Assembly (NCBI RefSeq): GCF_004193775.1
Contig: NC_041003.1
Coordinates: 31,610,263-31,674,262, forward strand
DNA length: 64,000 nt
Direction of reading: 5' to 3'
From: Glycine soja
Lineage: Eukaryota; Streptophyta; Magnoliopsida; Fabales; Fabaceae
Below, piece by piece: positions 1-12,599 of this stretch; position 1 is the first letter of the stretch, and each line of letters opens with the position of its first letter. The notes beneath the pieces are model-generated. The model worked only from the letters and a program-made list of their open reading frames with translations, did no database searches and was not told where the DNA came from. The translations under genes and the position numbers were made by a program.

Positions 1-132
1 ACTACTCACAAGGAAACTTAGCATAAACGAATTTGACCTACGTACCTCGCGGAGAAAGCTTTGACCTTTGAGCAGCGACGAGTGTTTTAGCACCCTAGTA
101 GCAATAGTGTATGTAGGGTTTTCTTCGACCCA

Positions 133-275
133 GGACAATGTGGGTTCTGTGGGGTTCCAGCGATGACAATATGGGTTTTCCGGCACTGTAGGGGGTTCTG
201 TGGGTTCCAGCGAGGACAATGTGGGTTTTTCGGCGGTGTAGGGGGTTCTGTGGCTTCGACCGACGACAATGTGGG
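133..275 (-). repeat. Tandem repeat, 50-bp unit, in CACTA leader exon
   Basis: The phrase GACAATGTGGGTT recurs at 133, 165, 215 and 265, giving two full 50-bp units and one shortened 32-bp unit. Units share a GTAGGGGGTTCTGTGG core. Fifty is not a multiple of three, and the short open frames through it look incidental, so the array is more likely untranslated leader than protein repeats. Confidence 0.7.
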
Positions 276-419
276 TGTCGAGGGAGCGGTTTTCGGCAGA
301 TTTCAAGCGGGAGGAGAAAGAGGAGCAATTTCAAGCAGGAGGATGACAAAGAGAAGAGGGAGGGCAAGGTTTTCGAGCGCGCGCGGCTTGTGAAATCTCA
401 ATTTTTTTTAACTTATAAA

Positions 420-770
420 CATAACAACATCGATTTTTAATGGATAACCGATGTAAAAAACGATGTTAACATCAAATACATTACATCGGTTTTTTAACAA
501 ACTGATGTTAAAATCAACTCCTTAACATCGGCTTCCTCAAAACCGATGTTAACTCTATGAACTTAATATCGATTTTGCCCAAACCGATGTTACCATATTC
601 ATCTTAACATCATGTTAACATTGGTTTTTTAAATAACCGATGTTAACATGAATTAGTTAACATCGGTTTTTCTAAAACCGATGTTAAGTAACACCATTTG
701 ATTACAAAAATGCTACCGCGCTTTCGTTAACATCGATTTTAAGCTATAACCGATGTTAATTGGGCGATGT
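420..770. repeat. CACTA subterminal repeat cluster (AACCGATGTTAAC family)
   Basis: About a dozen copies of a motif close to TTAACATCGGTTTT and its reverse complement are packed into 350 bp, several as hairpin-like pairs separated by a few bases. In En/Spm-type elements such arrays bind the TNPA-like protein; that role is inferred here from position and family. Confidence 0.75.
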
Positions 771-794
771 AGAAAGCTTTTTTTTTTAGTAGTG

Positions 795-1147
795 AACATC
801 TTTAAATGCAATAAATTAATTGGAAAGGTAGTTTGTGTCCTTTGCTATTGTATTGTGATTAAACTGTTTAGCAAGCTAAGCGGTCTATGTATAATTTAGT
901 GCGAAAAAATTTTAGTGGAATAAAACAAATTAATAAAAACAAAACTAGTTGGATTAAATTATCAGCATTTTCAAGGGGGTCTATCTCAATACTACAAAAC
1001 ATTAGGAACCCTTATATCGAGTCGTTGCTTCTGCTTTGGATAATCCGACAGAATGAATTAATCACCATAGTGGATGAGGATGAACAACATTATTAAATAT
1101 AGACAGATGTATTGATAAATAGATTCATGATGGTACATGTTTAAATT
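795..1147. other. Non-coding AT-rich spacer
   Basis: A short open frame (887-1096, 69 codons) has no recognisable domain or coding character. Nothing else identified. Confidence 0.5.
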
Positions 1148-1628
1148 TTGACTTAAATACAATTTTTATCTCTTTATATTTTACAATTCATAATTTTAGT
1201 TTTTTAATTTAAAATAGAGATATTTAATTATCAATTTTTTTAAAATCAGTAATTTTAGTCCTTTTATTTTAAAATAGAAACATTAAATCTTTTAGTTTTA
1301 TAAAAAAAATTTGTGGTCCTTTCATCAAACTCAAAATATTGACTTGTAAGAGATTAACTTGATATGATCCAAATTTAGTGACATGACAAGAAATTATTTA
1401 TTCAATTCATTCATAGTCAACTTTAATCTTTTACCGGTCAACACTTTAAGTTTAACAAAAGGAAGAAAATACTAGATTTTACAAAACTAGGAAACTAGGT
1501 GTCTCTATTGTTCAAAAAGAAAAAATATATCTATTTTAAAATAGAAGAACCAAAATTATATATTTTAAAAATATGAAGATTAAATGTCTCTATTTTAAAA
1601 TAGAGAGCCAAAATTATATTTGAGTCAA
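1148..1628. mobile_element. MITE-like element with long imperfect inverted repeats
   Basis: The left end reads TTGACTTAAATACAATTTT and the reverse complement of the right end reads TTGACTCAAATATAATTTT. The inverted similarity continues inward for roughly 100 bp through repeated ATTTTAAAATAGA motifs. It has no coding capacity. The termini and size suit a Mutator-like or related non-autonomous element common in legumes. No clear target duplication could be fixed, so the boundaries are approximate. Confidence 0.45.
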
Positions 1629-1923
1629 TTTTTCTTAGAAAACCCATTGATATAGTTATATTTAATTAGAATTAAGGTTTCCCTCAAATTATATAAGCTA
1701 ACTTTTAATGCAATTATTTATTATTGGAGTTACTAATAGTAATAGTGGGGGGAGATCCATATTTTAAATAAAAGAAAAGAAAAGGAAAGAAATATTTAGA
1801 AGCTAAAAAATAAAGAATAACCAACCGTATGAGAATAGTGAGTGGTTATTAAAAGAGAGTAGTAGAAATTTAAAAACTGAAAAAAGAATAAAATTGTCTA
1901 AAATTTATGGACACCAAAAGGGA

Positions 1924-2556
1924 TAGGGGTGTAAGTGACTCGGATTGGAATGACTAATCCAATTCAATTACACTTAATTGAGTTGGACTACATTGAATTT
2001 ATCTTTTTTATTTTGTTAATCCAATACAATTTTAATTGGATGGAATTTAGTTGGTTATTGGGTTGGATCCTTCAAAAAATGTCACCTCTTTATGTGTTGG
2101 AAAAAAATTAAAAAAATCCTCCAACTTAAAAATAATAAAGATATTTCTCTTTTGACATAACAATAAGGATATTTTACAAATTAATATTCATAAAATATTA
2201 TACTATTCATATGATAAACCAAAAAAAAACATGAATACATACACACTGTACTATTTATAAAACAATGTTATTATCTTAAAATAAACAAAAAAAAAAAGAT
2301 AAACAATGTATTATATATCTTGAGAATGAGGTATTTTTAGTCTAGGATTTCTATATTAGTAATTTAATTGCATACAAATTGGGTTGGATCTTGGTTAGAT
2401 CCAAAACTCTAACCTCATCACCCAATTCAATTTTAATTTGTTTTGTTAAATTAAAATCAATCAAATCTAATGACTTAATCCAATCAACAAAAATCTAATC
2501 GGATTAGATTGGATTAAGAAGATTCATGGATTGGGTCCGATCCACTTACATTCCTA
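1924..2556. mobile_element. hAT-like non-autonomous element (MITE)
   Basis: The left end begins TAGGGGTGTAAGTGACTCGG. The reverse complement of the right end begins TAGGAATGTAAGTGGATCGG, so about 20 terminal bases are inverted with few mismatches. Internal sequence is rich in GGATTGGAT/ATCCAATCC variants in both orientations. The TAGGGGTG start is typical of hAT-derived MITEs. A clean 8-bp target duplication was not found. The minus-strand open frame at 2514-2720 crosses the end and is not considered a gene. Confidence 0.6.
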
Positions 2557-3679
2557 AAAGACATATTTCCTTTATTAACCAGTATAGATAAAATTCGAGA
2601 AAATATCTTAAAAAAATATCTATGGAAATTGTATATATTTAAGTTTTCTCCTAACTTGGTGTTAGACATAAAAACACCTATAATAGTCACAAAGATGTAA
2701 ATAATTTCTTTTCTTATCATTCAACAGTGTGAATGTCATTATCAAAAGTGAAAAATCAAATTAATGGTTTTAGCATTGCAATTAAAGGATGGAAAGCAAG
2801 ATTCAGTTCAGCCTCTAAAACCTCAAACGAATAATGTTCTACGTGGATTTAGGACCCGAAATTCAGTCAAAAAAGTGCGTGAACTTTGTCTTCACCCTTC
2901 AAACCTTTAGCTAATACATTCATACGCACAAATATGAATTAATGCAGAGATTGCCGCCCAAAAGGGCCCAAGCATAATAAAAAAGGGAAAATAATTCCTT
3001 CAAACCTCTAATTGATATTTTACTTACTTTCCTACTCTCCTTTTCTTCGTGGAAGTTTAGAACCCTGTTTCATGTCTTTACCATATCGATAAAGTGAAAC
3101 ATTAATTCAACAGCTGGGAATGAAAACGCTATTAGCATTAAAAAAAAAAAACTCATTTGTATAGCAAATTTACTTTGAATTTTTTAAAAAATAGGCATAG
3201 TAGTGATAATAATTTTGTAATATTATGATAAACATTATAGATTCGTTTTTATAGAAAATATTTTTCGATCGATTTTTGCTGCAATACAATTGATCTAGAA
3301 TGTTGATGGTTTTTTAACTTTTGAAATTCTTGACACAACTTTCTAAAGAGATTGTAAAAAAGACTAATATAGAAAGTACTTTTTAGATTGGTTCTATGTA
3401 ACAAATTTATTATAAACTTCAGTGTAATTTTCTATTTTTAAATACATAATTTCATTTTGCTCCAACTTTTTTTTAATGGTCAATTGACTATTGATATAGT
3501 TAAATGTTTATTTTAGTGTGATGTACTGATACTGATATGACCCTTATAATGACTGCTAGACAGTATGCTTTCGTGCACAAACACCATGCACTAAAACACT
3601 AGGGGCATTCTCTTTGTTTTGTTCTTTATAAATGATATTTTGTTAAAGCTCTACCAAGACTTACATATATAACGTAAAA
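2557..3679. other. Non-coding AT-rich spacer
   Basis: No open frame with protein-like character, no paired termini and no RNA gene seen. Confidence 0.5.
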
Positions 3680-4165
3680 TAAAACATTTACAAGAAGTAC
3701 AAGATAAAAGCCCAACATAACCACCTTTATCTCGGCCTTCAAAATCAAAGCAAAAAACACCATCTTGGATTAACACACCAAGATGAAAAAAGTATCCCCA
3801 ATTTCACCCCAATTCTATATAACAGCCAATGCCATGAAATAATCCATAGACTCCAAAGATTTACCCCTGAAAATAATAGCATTCCTTGATAGCCAGATGC
3901 ACCACATAGTAGCATGCCACAAAAGATGTCTAACTTTTGGCGAGGTATGGCCAAACAATAAAGGAGACCATTTGAAGGAAAAGTTAGTTAATGTTTCTGC
4001 GGCATCACAAACAGAACCCTAACCAACTAAAACCAACTCTCCAAATCCCAGCACTCACCCGACAAGAGTAGAACAAGTAATGCATATTTTCCTCGAATTC
4101 ATTGCAGAAGACACATTATCTGGACGCTCCATGCAGCAGAGCACCCCTTTTTTCCAGATGGTCAC
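3680..4165 (-). pseudogene. LINE (non-LTR retrotransposon) zinc-binding RT C-terminus, degraded
   Basis: On the minus strand the translation, across at least two frameshifts, resembles the zf-RVT region that follows the reverse transcriptase in plant L1-type elements. It shows a CVFCNEFEENMHYLFYSC segment (Cys-x2-Cys followed by a later Cys) and then a WHATMWCIWLSRNAIIFRG segment. The latter matches the conserved W-x-x-RN-x-x-F pattern at the end of this domain. Stops and shifts show it is dead. No full RT was found next to it, so it is a 5'-truncated or fragmentary copy. Confidence 0.6.
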
Positions 4166-4355
4166 AAGTGGGTAGCCGATTTTATAGAAGTTTCCATGAA
4201 AACAAAAGCAAAAATCCATAAGTCATTAAACACGGGAGATTAATTTAATACATTATTAATGTCATTGTTTGAACTTGTAAGTATGAAATATGGATGTCAA
4301 ATGCATAAGTCTTGTGACACCATCGTTGCAACTGAATGAGGCAGAAAAAAGGGAT

Positions 4356-4621
4356 CACTATATTGGTGCTAAAAATGTTTGCTTTTAAGGTTAAGCGTTT
4401 ATCATCGACTAATGAACAATCTAGCTGGCTAGTTTAGTCGACGACTGTCGACTAATGTGGCTTAATTTAAATGGATTTTAGCTTGTCCCAGTGCTGAAGA
4501 TGACTGATGACTAAAATAGTCATTTATGATGGTTAACAACTAATAGAATAGTTTCTTACGGCTAACCACTATTTTTGTCGGTTGAGGCTAACGACTAAGT
4601 TAAAAGGAACATTTTATAGTG
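4356..4621. mobile_element. Short CACTA-like MITE (Tgm-type termini)
   Basis: The 266-bp segment starts CACTATATTGG and ends TTTTATAGTG. The ends are inverted repeats (CACTATA, then an AAATGTT block and a CTTTTAA block), with an extra 8 bp on the left. The interior holds TCGACTAATG and GGCTAACNACT motifs in both orientations, like subterminal repeats. The flanking triplets (GAT and AAA) do not match, so the insertion footprint is not confirmed. Confidence 0.5.
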
Positions 4622-6396
4622 AAAGGCACTTGCAAGCAGTTTTTCCACGGCTAAATGGATATGAATCCATGATTTCCTAAAAGATAAGAGAAATGGTTAG
4701 TGGAAGTGGAAAACAACAGTTGTTTGTTTGCAACAAATTTAGGTAATGTGTGGCCACAGTATCAAAAAAGTTAGCAATGTAGGAAGCTAAGATCATGTAA
4801 CATATTATCACCCTAAAATCCAGTACTATGGATAGTTATTAGAAAATAACTGATGTGCCTAGTAAATAGTTAATGCTTGCTATTATCGTTATAAATAGAG
4901 GAAAGCAAAATGTAAAAGGGTTGACCAAAATCAATCAAACTTATCTTTTTCAGCCAATTATCCTTTGTTTATAGCCCGTGTCACCACTTTCCTTTGCCAC
5001 TTTTAGTTGTTTATCGTATTTTTTTACCTTAAATTTCATAAGAGTAATATAACATAAAAACTTCAGTTGAATGGTTGCTAGAAAGTTCTTTGAAATGAAC
5101 TCAGTATCGAATCAAAGAACATAATCCATTCCTTGACTCAATCACCTAAAAAACATAATCAAGGTGAATTAGACGACAATTTTTCACACTAATAATTAAA
5201 AAAAAAACTTTTTTTAGTTAAACTATAATCAAACTTTAAAATTTTTAGAGAAATTAAAAACATATTTTACCCTTAAATATATTATGAAATAAATTGACTT
5301 TGCCTGAATAAGAAACAAAGGTTTCCATCAGAAATCTATATACACCATCCACGCGACACCATTATCAAATTAGTTGGCTTTATTTGAATTAAGCAACATG
5401 TTCCCGTGAAAACCTATAGCAGAGATACACATGCATTGGATTTTGAAATAAATTAGCAATCTTTTTACCATTGAAGATTCTGGAATTCTATTAATATATC
5501 TGCGCGTCCACATATAGCCATACCTTCAGATGTGCTGTATAATATTATTGATTATAATTATTATTATAAAAAAAAAAAACACAAGGACAGTCATATGAGA
5601 TGTGGAGGTTCGATAAGGTTTCCGTGCTTTATTTTAATCGAAATGAAACAAAGATAAAAAGCTCGTAAGACTGTACGTGCACGTTCTGCAGCCTAACAAG
5701 AATTCACAGAAGGTTCACATCATCTAAACTTTTGGTACGCATTGAATAAACTTTTCCAGATCTGGAAAAGACATTTTACAATGCAGCTTCGGACTAGGAC
5801 ACACATTAAATAATGCTTTCCTATGCTTGATGATCACATATTCTAATTCCACTTTTTTTTAAAAAAAATTGTGTTTGTTTTCCAAACATTGACGTGAATC
5901 ACGAAAACAAATTGTTCAATTACATAAAACTAAAATGTTGGTGACACATAACCCTCACGGAATGATGCAGTCCTCTAGAAAAATTAAAGGATTTTGTATA
6001 GTATTTGATTCTTGATTAATCACCTATAAGAGGATGTTAAAAATTCAGCATGTCCTACATTAATAGATATAATTATATTCTCTTTATTCTTATTTATAAG
6101 AGATTTATAAGATATAGTTAATAATTTTTTTTATTATAAGACTTTATTTCATCCCTCTTATAAATTAATTAGTTTTTACTAAAATATTCTTATTTATTTT
6201 AATCTATAATTAAATACTATTCTGAAATATCATTTTCTTTCTTCTATGAAAATTGGAGAAGATAAATAGACTAATAAATCAATTTTTTTAATAAATATAA
6301 TTTAATCAACTATATCTTATAAATCAAAACAAATGGATTATATATTCGACAACTATCTTATACAAACACTTATTATCCATATGGCATTAGTTTGAG
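4622..6396. other. Non-coding AT-rich spacer
   Basis: No gene, RNA gene or bounded repeat recognised. Its last 8 bases, AGTTTGAG (6389-6396), are the left copy of the MULE target duplication. Confidence 0.5.
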
Positions 6397-6960
6397 GCGA
6401 AAAAATAAAAAGGGGACAATTTTTTTTCAAAATTATCAAATGAGGATAAAATTTAAATTAATACCTCAAAACGAATAAGTCACATGATAATCTAGACTTT
6501 TGAATTGAAAGTCGTAAATCGTGTTATAACTTTTTTTTTCATTGAATTTATGACTTTAATTTTTTATTTTTTAACATGACTTTAAAGTCGTAAGGGATTT
6601 TTTTTTCTTTTTCCATTGATGTCATAAAATACTTTATGACTTCAATTTTTTAGGTTTTTTTCAATACGTCTTTAAAGTAGTAAGAGATTTTTTTTTCTTT
6701 TTTTTATTGAACTCGTAAAGTATTTTATGACTTTAATTTTTTATTTGTTTTCAAGACTTTAAATTCGTAAGGTATTTTTTTAAAAATCATAAATAGTTTT
6801 TTATTTTAATTATTTAATGAATTAATGTGTTTTCTTTTTTAGTTTTATTTAATATTTTCTATATTTTTTTTACTAATGTTAAGGATTATTATTTGATTTG
6901 TAAATTAAAAAAATAATGCAAAAGACTAAAATTTAAATAAAAATATTAAAATGTTTTGTT
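6397..6960. repeat. MULE left terminal inverted repeat
   Basis: It pairs with 12600-13238 on the opposite strand. Shared blocks in order are AAATGAGG-TAAAATTTAAATTAAT, several AAGTCGTAA / TTACGACTT units, and a TTTAATTATTTAATGAATTAATG block. Similarity extends for about 550 bp with indels. Repeated ACGACTTTAAAGTCGT-like palindromes may be transposase binding sites (inference). Confidence 0.75.
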
Positions 6961-7044
6961 ATTAATATTAACTTATAATTTATTAAATAATATTAAAATT
7001 TATAAAAATTTGTTAATGAATTTTTACAATTATCATTAAGTAAA

Positions 7045-9310
7045 TTAATAATTTTTTATAGTAGTATTAGTTAATTTTATTTTATAAATTATTTTAATAT
7101 TAGCAACAAAAAATAATTTATTAATAAAATTAATTGTTAAAATTAAAATAACATAATACATTAATATAATATGAACTATACAAATTAAACACAAGCATAA
7201 AATTAAAAAGTAAAAACAATAATAGCCATCAACTTGCTTGTGTGAAAAGTTACTATGATTATGTCCTTCGGTTCTACACAATGAACATTTCTTAGGTCTA
7301 TTTGAAATTGGTTTGTCCATCGCATTTTGTATACAACTAGTGGCTGACCTTCCCGTTGTGTCTCGCTGCTTCGAAGGATCAGACATAAAATATGAATCCA
7401 AATATTGATGTCATTTATCTCTGCTTCCAAGGAAATGAAACTGATGCTTATAAACTTTGTAGATGTTTTCCAACTTATATACAGGGTCAACAAAGTCATC
7501 GCAATTTAAATTGCAAGAAGCACATGTTACAATTACATGTGAGTAAGGAATTTGAAGTGCCTGAAATTCTCTACAATCACACCACCATTCGTTCAATGTG
7601 ATAGTGCATGCCATTGCTCGTTATCCAGGTCACATATTTGTAATTTCTTGAACCTCAAACTCCTATGTTTCCCGAACGTACATGCAAACATAATGCAAGG
7701 TAGTAACGTGTCAATTTTCTTGCATCATGACATATACCTCTTCAGAGTACCTATGTCCCGCCTTTATCATATTCATGATTTTCATGCCATTAGTAACAAA
7801 TGAGTCATTTATTTTATTAAATATTTCCTTGACTATGACAATAATAGGCAATGCTCAGGCTCCTTTCAAAACAAAATTCATATATTCGGCAAGGTTAGTA
7901 GTCATATGTCCATACCGTTTTCCTTCATCATAGGCCTGAGTCCATTTTCTCTTGGAAATTTGGTCTAACCAATTTTCTTCTCGTGGAAACTTTGATCGCA
8001 TTGTGAGCAACTTTGCCTCAAATCATGGTTTCCTCATCTCATATCCTATGGCAAAAGACAAAACAATGAGTAATAAATATGTTGAACACATAATAAATAA
8101 ATTATTTGATGGAGAAAGTGGTTAGAAACTTACCCATATTGATGACTTGTTTTTTTAAGTCAATATTTTTAAAGTCTTTATTAAAATTTGATGCAATGTG
8201 ATGAATGCAATACAAAAAGTTACACCTGGCCCAGTCCACCCGACTCGTTCTGATCACAAAGCTGTTAGCAAAATGGTTCCCTTGTCTGGTATAATACACA
8301 AATTTGGTTGAGGTGTAACATATCTCCTTAAATAATGCAAGAATCACATCCAAGCTTCTTTGTTCTCGCTCTTAATAGTTGCAAAATCAAGTGGAAAAAT
8401 GTTTCAACTACCATCTTATCCAATGGTAGTCAACAAAGTACCATGATAATTTTCAGTTAAAAATGTGTCATCTACTTGCACAATCGGCTTGCAATATTGA
8501 AAGCCTTCAATGCATGGCTTAAAAGCCCCAAATACACGATTAAGAATCACCTTTGAAAAGTCATCCTCACCATCTTCCATCGAATTGGATGCTTTCTAAC
8601 AATTGTACCTGGTACAAAGTATTGAGCAGTTGTCATTCATATAGGCAGATAATTGTATCATTCTTCCCAACTTCCAAATGCAATTTGAGTGCTTCCTGTT
8701 TAGCTGCCCATGCCTTTTTGTATGTCACAATATAACTTAAGCATTGTAGCATGTCTACAATCAAGGTTTTTATTTGGATACTAGGATTTGTTTTCACTAA
8801 GTGAACAATATTATGAACAATTACAAATGAGTCGAACCAAACATGATCTTGTGATATGAGTGAAGATGTATAAGTATGAATACCATTTATTTTCTTTATC
8901 TCCCACCTCCTATGTATTTTGCTGAAGGATGCTCTCGCCCTCCAATGACATCCATTACCATATTGTATACACTTAACAACATGCTTGTCACTCATGTTCT
9001 CTTCTACATCATAATTAAATGAATGTAGAAAATGAAATTGCTTAATGACATTCACAACTACTTATTTTGATCCAAATATCATGCTTTCATAAAGGTCATA
9101 AGAGTCATTCATATTGTCACTCCCTCTATTCTGATAAGGATTTGAGAACTATAGATCTTCTGAAAGTTGGCTATTAAAAGTTTCAAAATATGAAGATGAT
9201 TCACACTGACTTTGATTGCTTGGTTCTTTACATTCGTGAACATCGTGCTCCTAATCATTATCACTAAAGTCACTAACATTATCTCTTATTATGGGTTCTT
9301 CACCAGACAT
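7045..9310 (-). pseudogene. MURA-like MULE transposase, degraded
   Basis: Read from an ATG at 9310 leftwards. The N-terminal region begins MSGEEPIIRDN and is acidic. A MuDR-type zinc-binding domain follows (VVKCIQYGNGCHWRARASFS, about 8980-8930), then WEIKKINGIHTYTSSLISQDH. The DDE core is partly readable in shifted frames: a VDDTFL motif near 8470 (first catalytic Asp retained), an FPLDFA block, and a CIHHIASNFNKDFKN segment near 8200. The C-terminal SWIM zinc finger is clear (WCDCREFQALQIPYSHV near 7560: C-x-C...C/S-x-H with one Cys changed). A final knuckle, CSLCRTEGHNHSNF near 7270, has lost its last Cys. At least three stops or shifts make it non-functional. Product identity is firm at the family level. 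Confidence 0.82.
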
Positions 9311-10551
9311 CTTTGAACAAATAAAAATGTAATTTAGCAGTAAAAATATGAATAATCTATAGTATCTAATGTTAAATAAAAACATACTGGGAAGATCATA
9401 AAAATGACTACAATGACTTCTAAGGAAAATGTGAAAAGATGGAGAAGATTACTGGTGAGCTTGAGTGTCAGGCATCATCCTTTTTATAATGGAGATGAAA
9501 GTCGTTGGTTTAGCACGACTTCATAGTAATTAAAGTCCTCCGTGACTTTAAATTGATTTATAGTATTTTTATTATAAATAATTATAACTTATAATATTAT
9601 TAAATACATAATAATAATAATAATTAAAAAGCCTTAAGTTTTTTGTTATAAATATTTAACGTTTGTTTAACTTATAACATTTTTAGATAAATAAAAATAA
9701 TAATTAAAACCCTGAAATATTTTTGCTTTAAATAATGTTAACTTATAAATTATAACATACATTTTTAAATTAATAACTAAATCCTAATGACGACTTTAAA
9801 GTCATGTGAATGCTCACAATTTCTACACAATTTCCATTAATTAAAACCAAATAAAAAGCATAAGGTCGTGCCATGTGCTACGACTTCTTTGTCATGACTC
9901 GCACCAAATAAAAAGCATAAAATCCAGCCACGTGCTACGACTCCAAAGTCGAGCCATGTGCTATGGCTTCTTTTTCATGTGAATCACACCAAAATATGCA
10001 ATTATAGGTGAGGCTTGTGATAAATGTAGAAGAACATGAATATTGCAAGCTCATGCGTGAAGAATCTTAGCTTGCATGATATGAAGTATGAAAATGACTA
10101 TACATATGTTGCAACTTGAAGAATCTTCCCTCATGCAATGATGAAACTTGTGAATAACAAGTTGAAGAACCCCACAGGCTACACGTTCAAGAAATTTCAA
10201 ACCTACGAGATTCTACACATTCAAAAAAGTGCCATAGGATTCTACATGTTCAACTTACCATTACCATGTGCCATAGGATTGTTTACGTGAAGTCCAATCA
10301 AGTACATTGCAAAAACATGGGGTTTTTTTGTCACGTGAACTCAAAGGCAAGAGATTCCCACTCACTAATGACAAATGCATGACACCAAAGCCTACTTCAT
10401 GTGAATGAGTCACTAGCAAAGGCTACTTCTCTCATGTATTCTGAATTTTCTCCACTTGGTCTTTCATTCTTCTTCATTCTTATTTTGCAGAGCTTATTTC
10501 TCTTTTTCACATCCTACCTTTTTAATCTCTTATTTTTTTTTTTGTGAAGCA
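9311..10551. other. Intergenic region of the MULE between divergent genes
   Basis: This separates the start codons of the minus-strand transposase and the plus-strand PMD gene, so it should hold both promoters. It contains several GTGCTACGACTT(C/T) and AAAGTCGT(G/A)-type motifs (about 9490-9970) resembling units in the TIRs, and a pyrimidine-rich stretch before the PMD start. No bounded insertion seen. Confidence 0.45.
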
Positions 10552-12576
10552 ATGGCACATGCACAACTTGGACCTATTGATGGCTCATTGTTGCGCTTAC
10601 AACACAATCATATTTCCAATCAAGTGTGGGAAGGAGAAGAGAGAATGATTTGTCCAAGGGGTAATTTTGTCTGGGCTTTTACACATTTGGATCGTACAGA
10701 TAATCGCATGAAAAACTTACTAAATGAAGCTGGTTTTGGTCATGTTATAACTATTGGGCAAATTGATATTAACTAGCATTTGGTCACTACATTGGTTGAA
10801 TGTTGGAGGCCCGAAACTCACATTTCATTTTCCACATGAGGAGGCAACCATAACTTTAGAAGATCTGACCTTGTAGTTGGGCCTTAAGATTGACAGACTA
10901 CCTGTAACTAGTGTCATTAGTGGTGATGCATGCGTTGTTTGTTAGGCCCTTATTAGGGGACATTCCACCTGACAAGCATAAAAAGGGAAAATGATTTATC
11001 TAACCTGGTTGCGAAATTTTTTTCAAGAACTTCCTGTTGATGAGCTCATATCATGATGCTCATAGGCTAATGTTTGATGCCATATACATTAGGAGTAAGA
11101 GTTCCTTTCACGTATCTCCTTTTGTTATCAAATTTTATAGAGGCGAGTCATTATAGTTGGGGCACAACAATATTAGCTTTCCTTTTTCGAGTTCTAGGTC
11201 AAGCTATAAAGCCTTTACAAACGGATATCGGAGGATGTTTGTTGCTTCTACAATCAGGGGCATGTGATAGCATTAAATGCATTGTCCTATGGATAGATGA
11301 CCTATCTGACGAAGAAGTACAACAAGAACTTGGATTTCCTCTTGCACAAAAGTGGTCTTAGCAGATGAGCCAAACAAACATTCATATCCATGCAATTAGA
11401 TTGATACACAACATATTTGATAGACTACATATGAATGAGGTTCATTTTTTATTATTTATATTGAGTAATTCTTTGTGTTTCCTTTTAATTAATAAATATG
11501 TTACAATAATAATATATGTCTTGTAGTTCTTGTGGAAACCTTATGAGACACCTCAAATAAGAAAATTAATTAATAATGTTGAGGTATTTATGATTGTTTG
11601 TGCAAAAGTGTCTCTAATATGTTTTGCAATTGTGGAATGCCACAGGGTTATGAGACAATTTGGATTGGGACAAAAAATTCCAGATGACCCACCAAACCTA
11701 GACGAACTCCATGACATGGATATGAGAGTGAGAACAAATATTTTTTAGACTTACAATCATCATCACTGGATTAACAAATGGAATCATTGGAATGATTATA
11801 TTGTTCAAGTTGAAGTTGACCATGGTATTTTGCATGAAAATTCAAAATACATGCAATGGTATATACGTCAAATTAGATATATATCGCGTGAGGGATCACT
11901 ATCTACTGAGGTTGTAAGTTTACTTAAGAATGTTAATAAATTATTGCTATTATTATTTATTATTATTTTAACTTCCTAATTCTTAATTTACAGTATTATT
12001 ATGGTCACCACCACCATCAATCACATATTGAACCCAATGTACCTCTAGTACATGTTTCTAGATATATGCCCCAACATCATCAACCACATGCACAATCTAT
12101 TTATCAATCAACGGGCTTCTTTGGATATATGTCTCAAGGATGTCAACAAAGTTTTCAAACATTAGAATTCTCATCATATATGCCTCAATACTTATTTCAA
12201 GTTCCTTCTACCTCAATTTTTTTTAAGGACTCTCACAAAGGTTTGGTACCACTTTCAACACTCCGCCATCTGCATACAACCCACCACCATCGAGCTCTTC
12301 TTATTGTCGATTATTACCTATTCAAATGCATGACATGAGTTATGAGGATGAGGATGAGGATGATGATAACAACAATACCAACAATAATGATGATGGCCAT
12401 GGTGGTGATGGTGCTCCTCAATAACAACAAATAATTACATGTGATCATCCTAGAACAAGAGAAGGAAGAAGTCGTAGAACAAGAGGACAACAACTACCAA
12501 CAAATCAAGTGCAACAAGATGAAAGACCTCAAAGCATATCCAGAAGAACTAGTTGTGAGATATTATCCCACTATTA
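10552..12576 (+). pseudogene. Plant mobile domain (PMD) protein, MULE-borne, degraded
   Basis: The start MAHAQLGPIDGSLLRLQ, then VWEGEERMICPRGNF and, across a stop, LVECWRPETHTFHFPHEEAT match the aminotransferase-like plant mobile domain. That domain is often annotated as 'serine/threonine-protein phosphatase 7 long form homolog'. A later exon (about 11527-11910) carries WKPYETPQIRKL, ICFAIVECHRVMRQFG and the WIRQIRYI region. A probable intron separates these (donor unclear, acceptor CTTGTAG before 11527). A low-complexity His/Pro/Asp/Asn tail follows (12000-12430). Stops near 10774, 10880 and 11746 break it. Host PMD proteins (MAIN/MAIL family) act in silencing and genome stability; whether transposon versions do so is unknown. 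Confidence 0.78.
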
Positions 12577-12599
12577 ATATTTTTGTTAAACAAATATGT

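Larger units (their letters stand above)
1..794 (-). mobile_element. CACTA (En/Spm) element, 5' terminal part, runs off the left edge
   Basis: The right boundary is the terminus TTTTTTTAGTAGTG ending at 794. Read on the minus strand this gives a CACTA-type 5' end beginning CACTACTAAAAAA. Immediately inside lie many copies of AACCGATGTTAAC-like motifs in both orientations, the subterminal repeats expected for binding of a TNPA-type protein. Further inside is a C-rich stretch resembling the first exon and leader of other CACTA elements, with a good splice donor (GAG then GTACGT, minus strand) at about 45. The transposase would lie left of the window. The target duplication would be AAC (795-797), but the partner end is not visible. 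The subterminal motif is the same as in the 21547-45545 element, so the two belong to one family. Not confirmed: the element's length or its coding capacity. Confidence 0.72.

Noticed and set aside
1..30. ACTACTCACAAGG at the window edge as a CACTA start
   Set aside because: It does not match the TIR at 794 (CACTACTAAAAAA), and the leader exon with its donor indicates the element continues left.
3745..3954. 69-codon minus-strand frame as a small membrane protein
   Set aside because: It is a frame-shifted reading of LINE zf-RVT sequence, better explained as a retroelement remnant.
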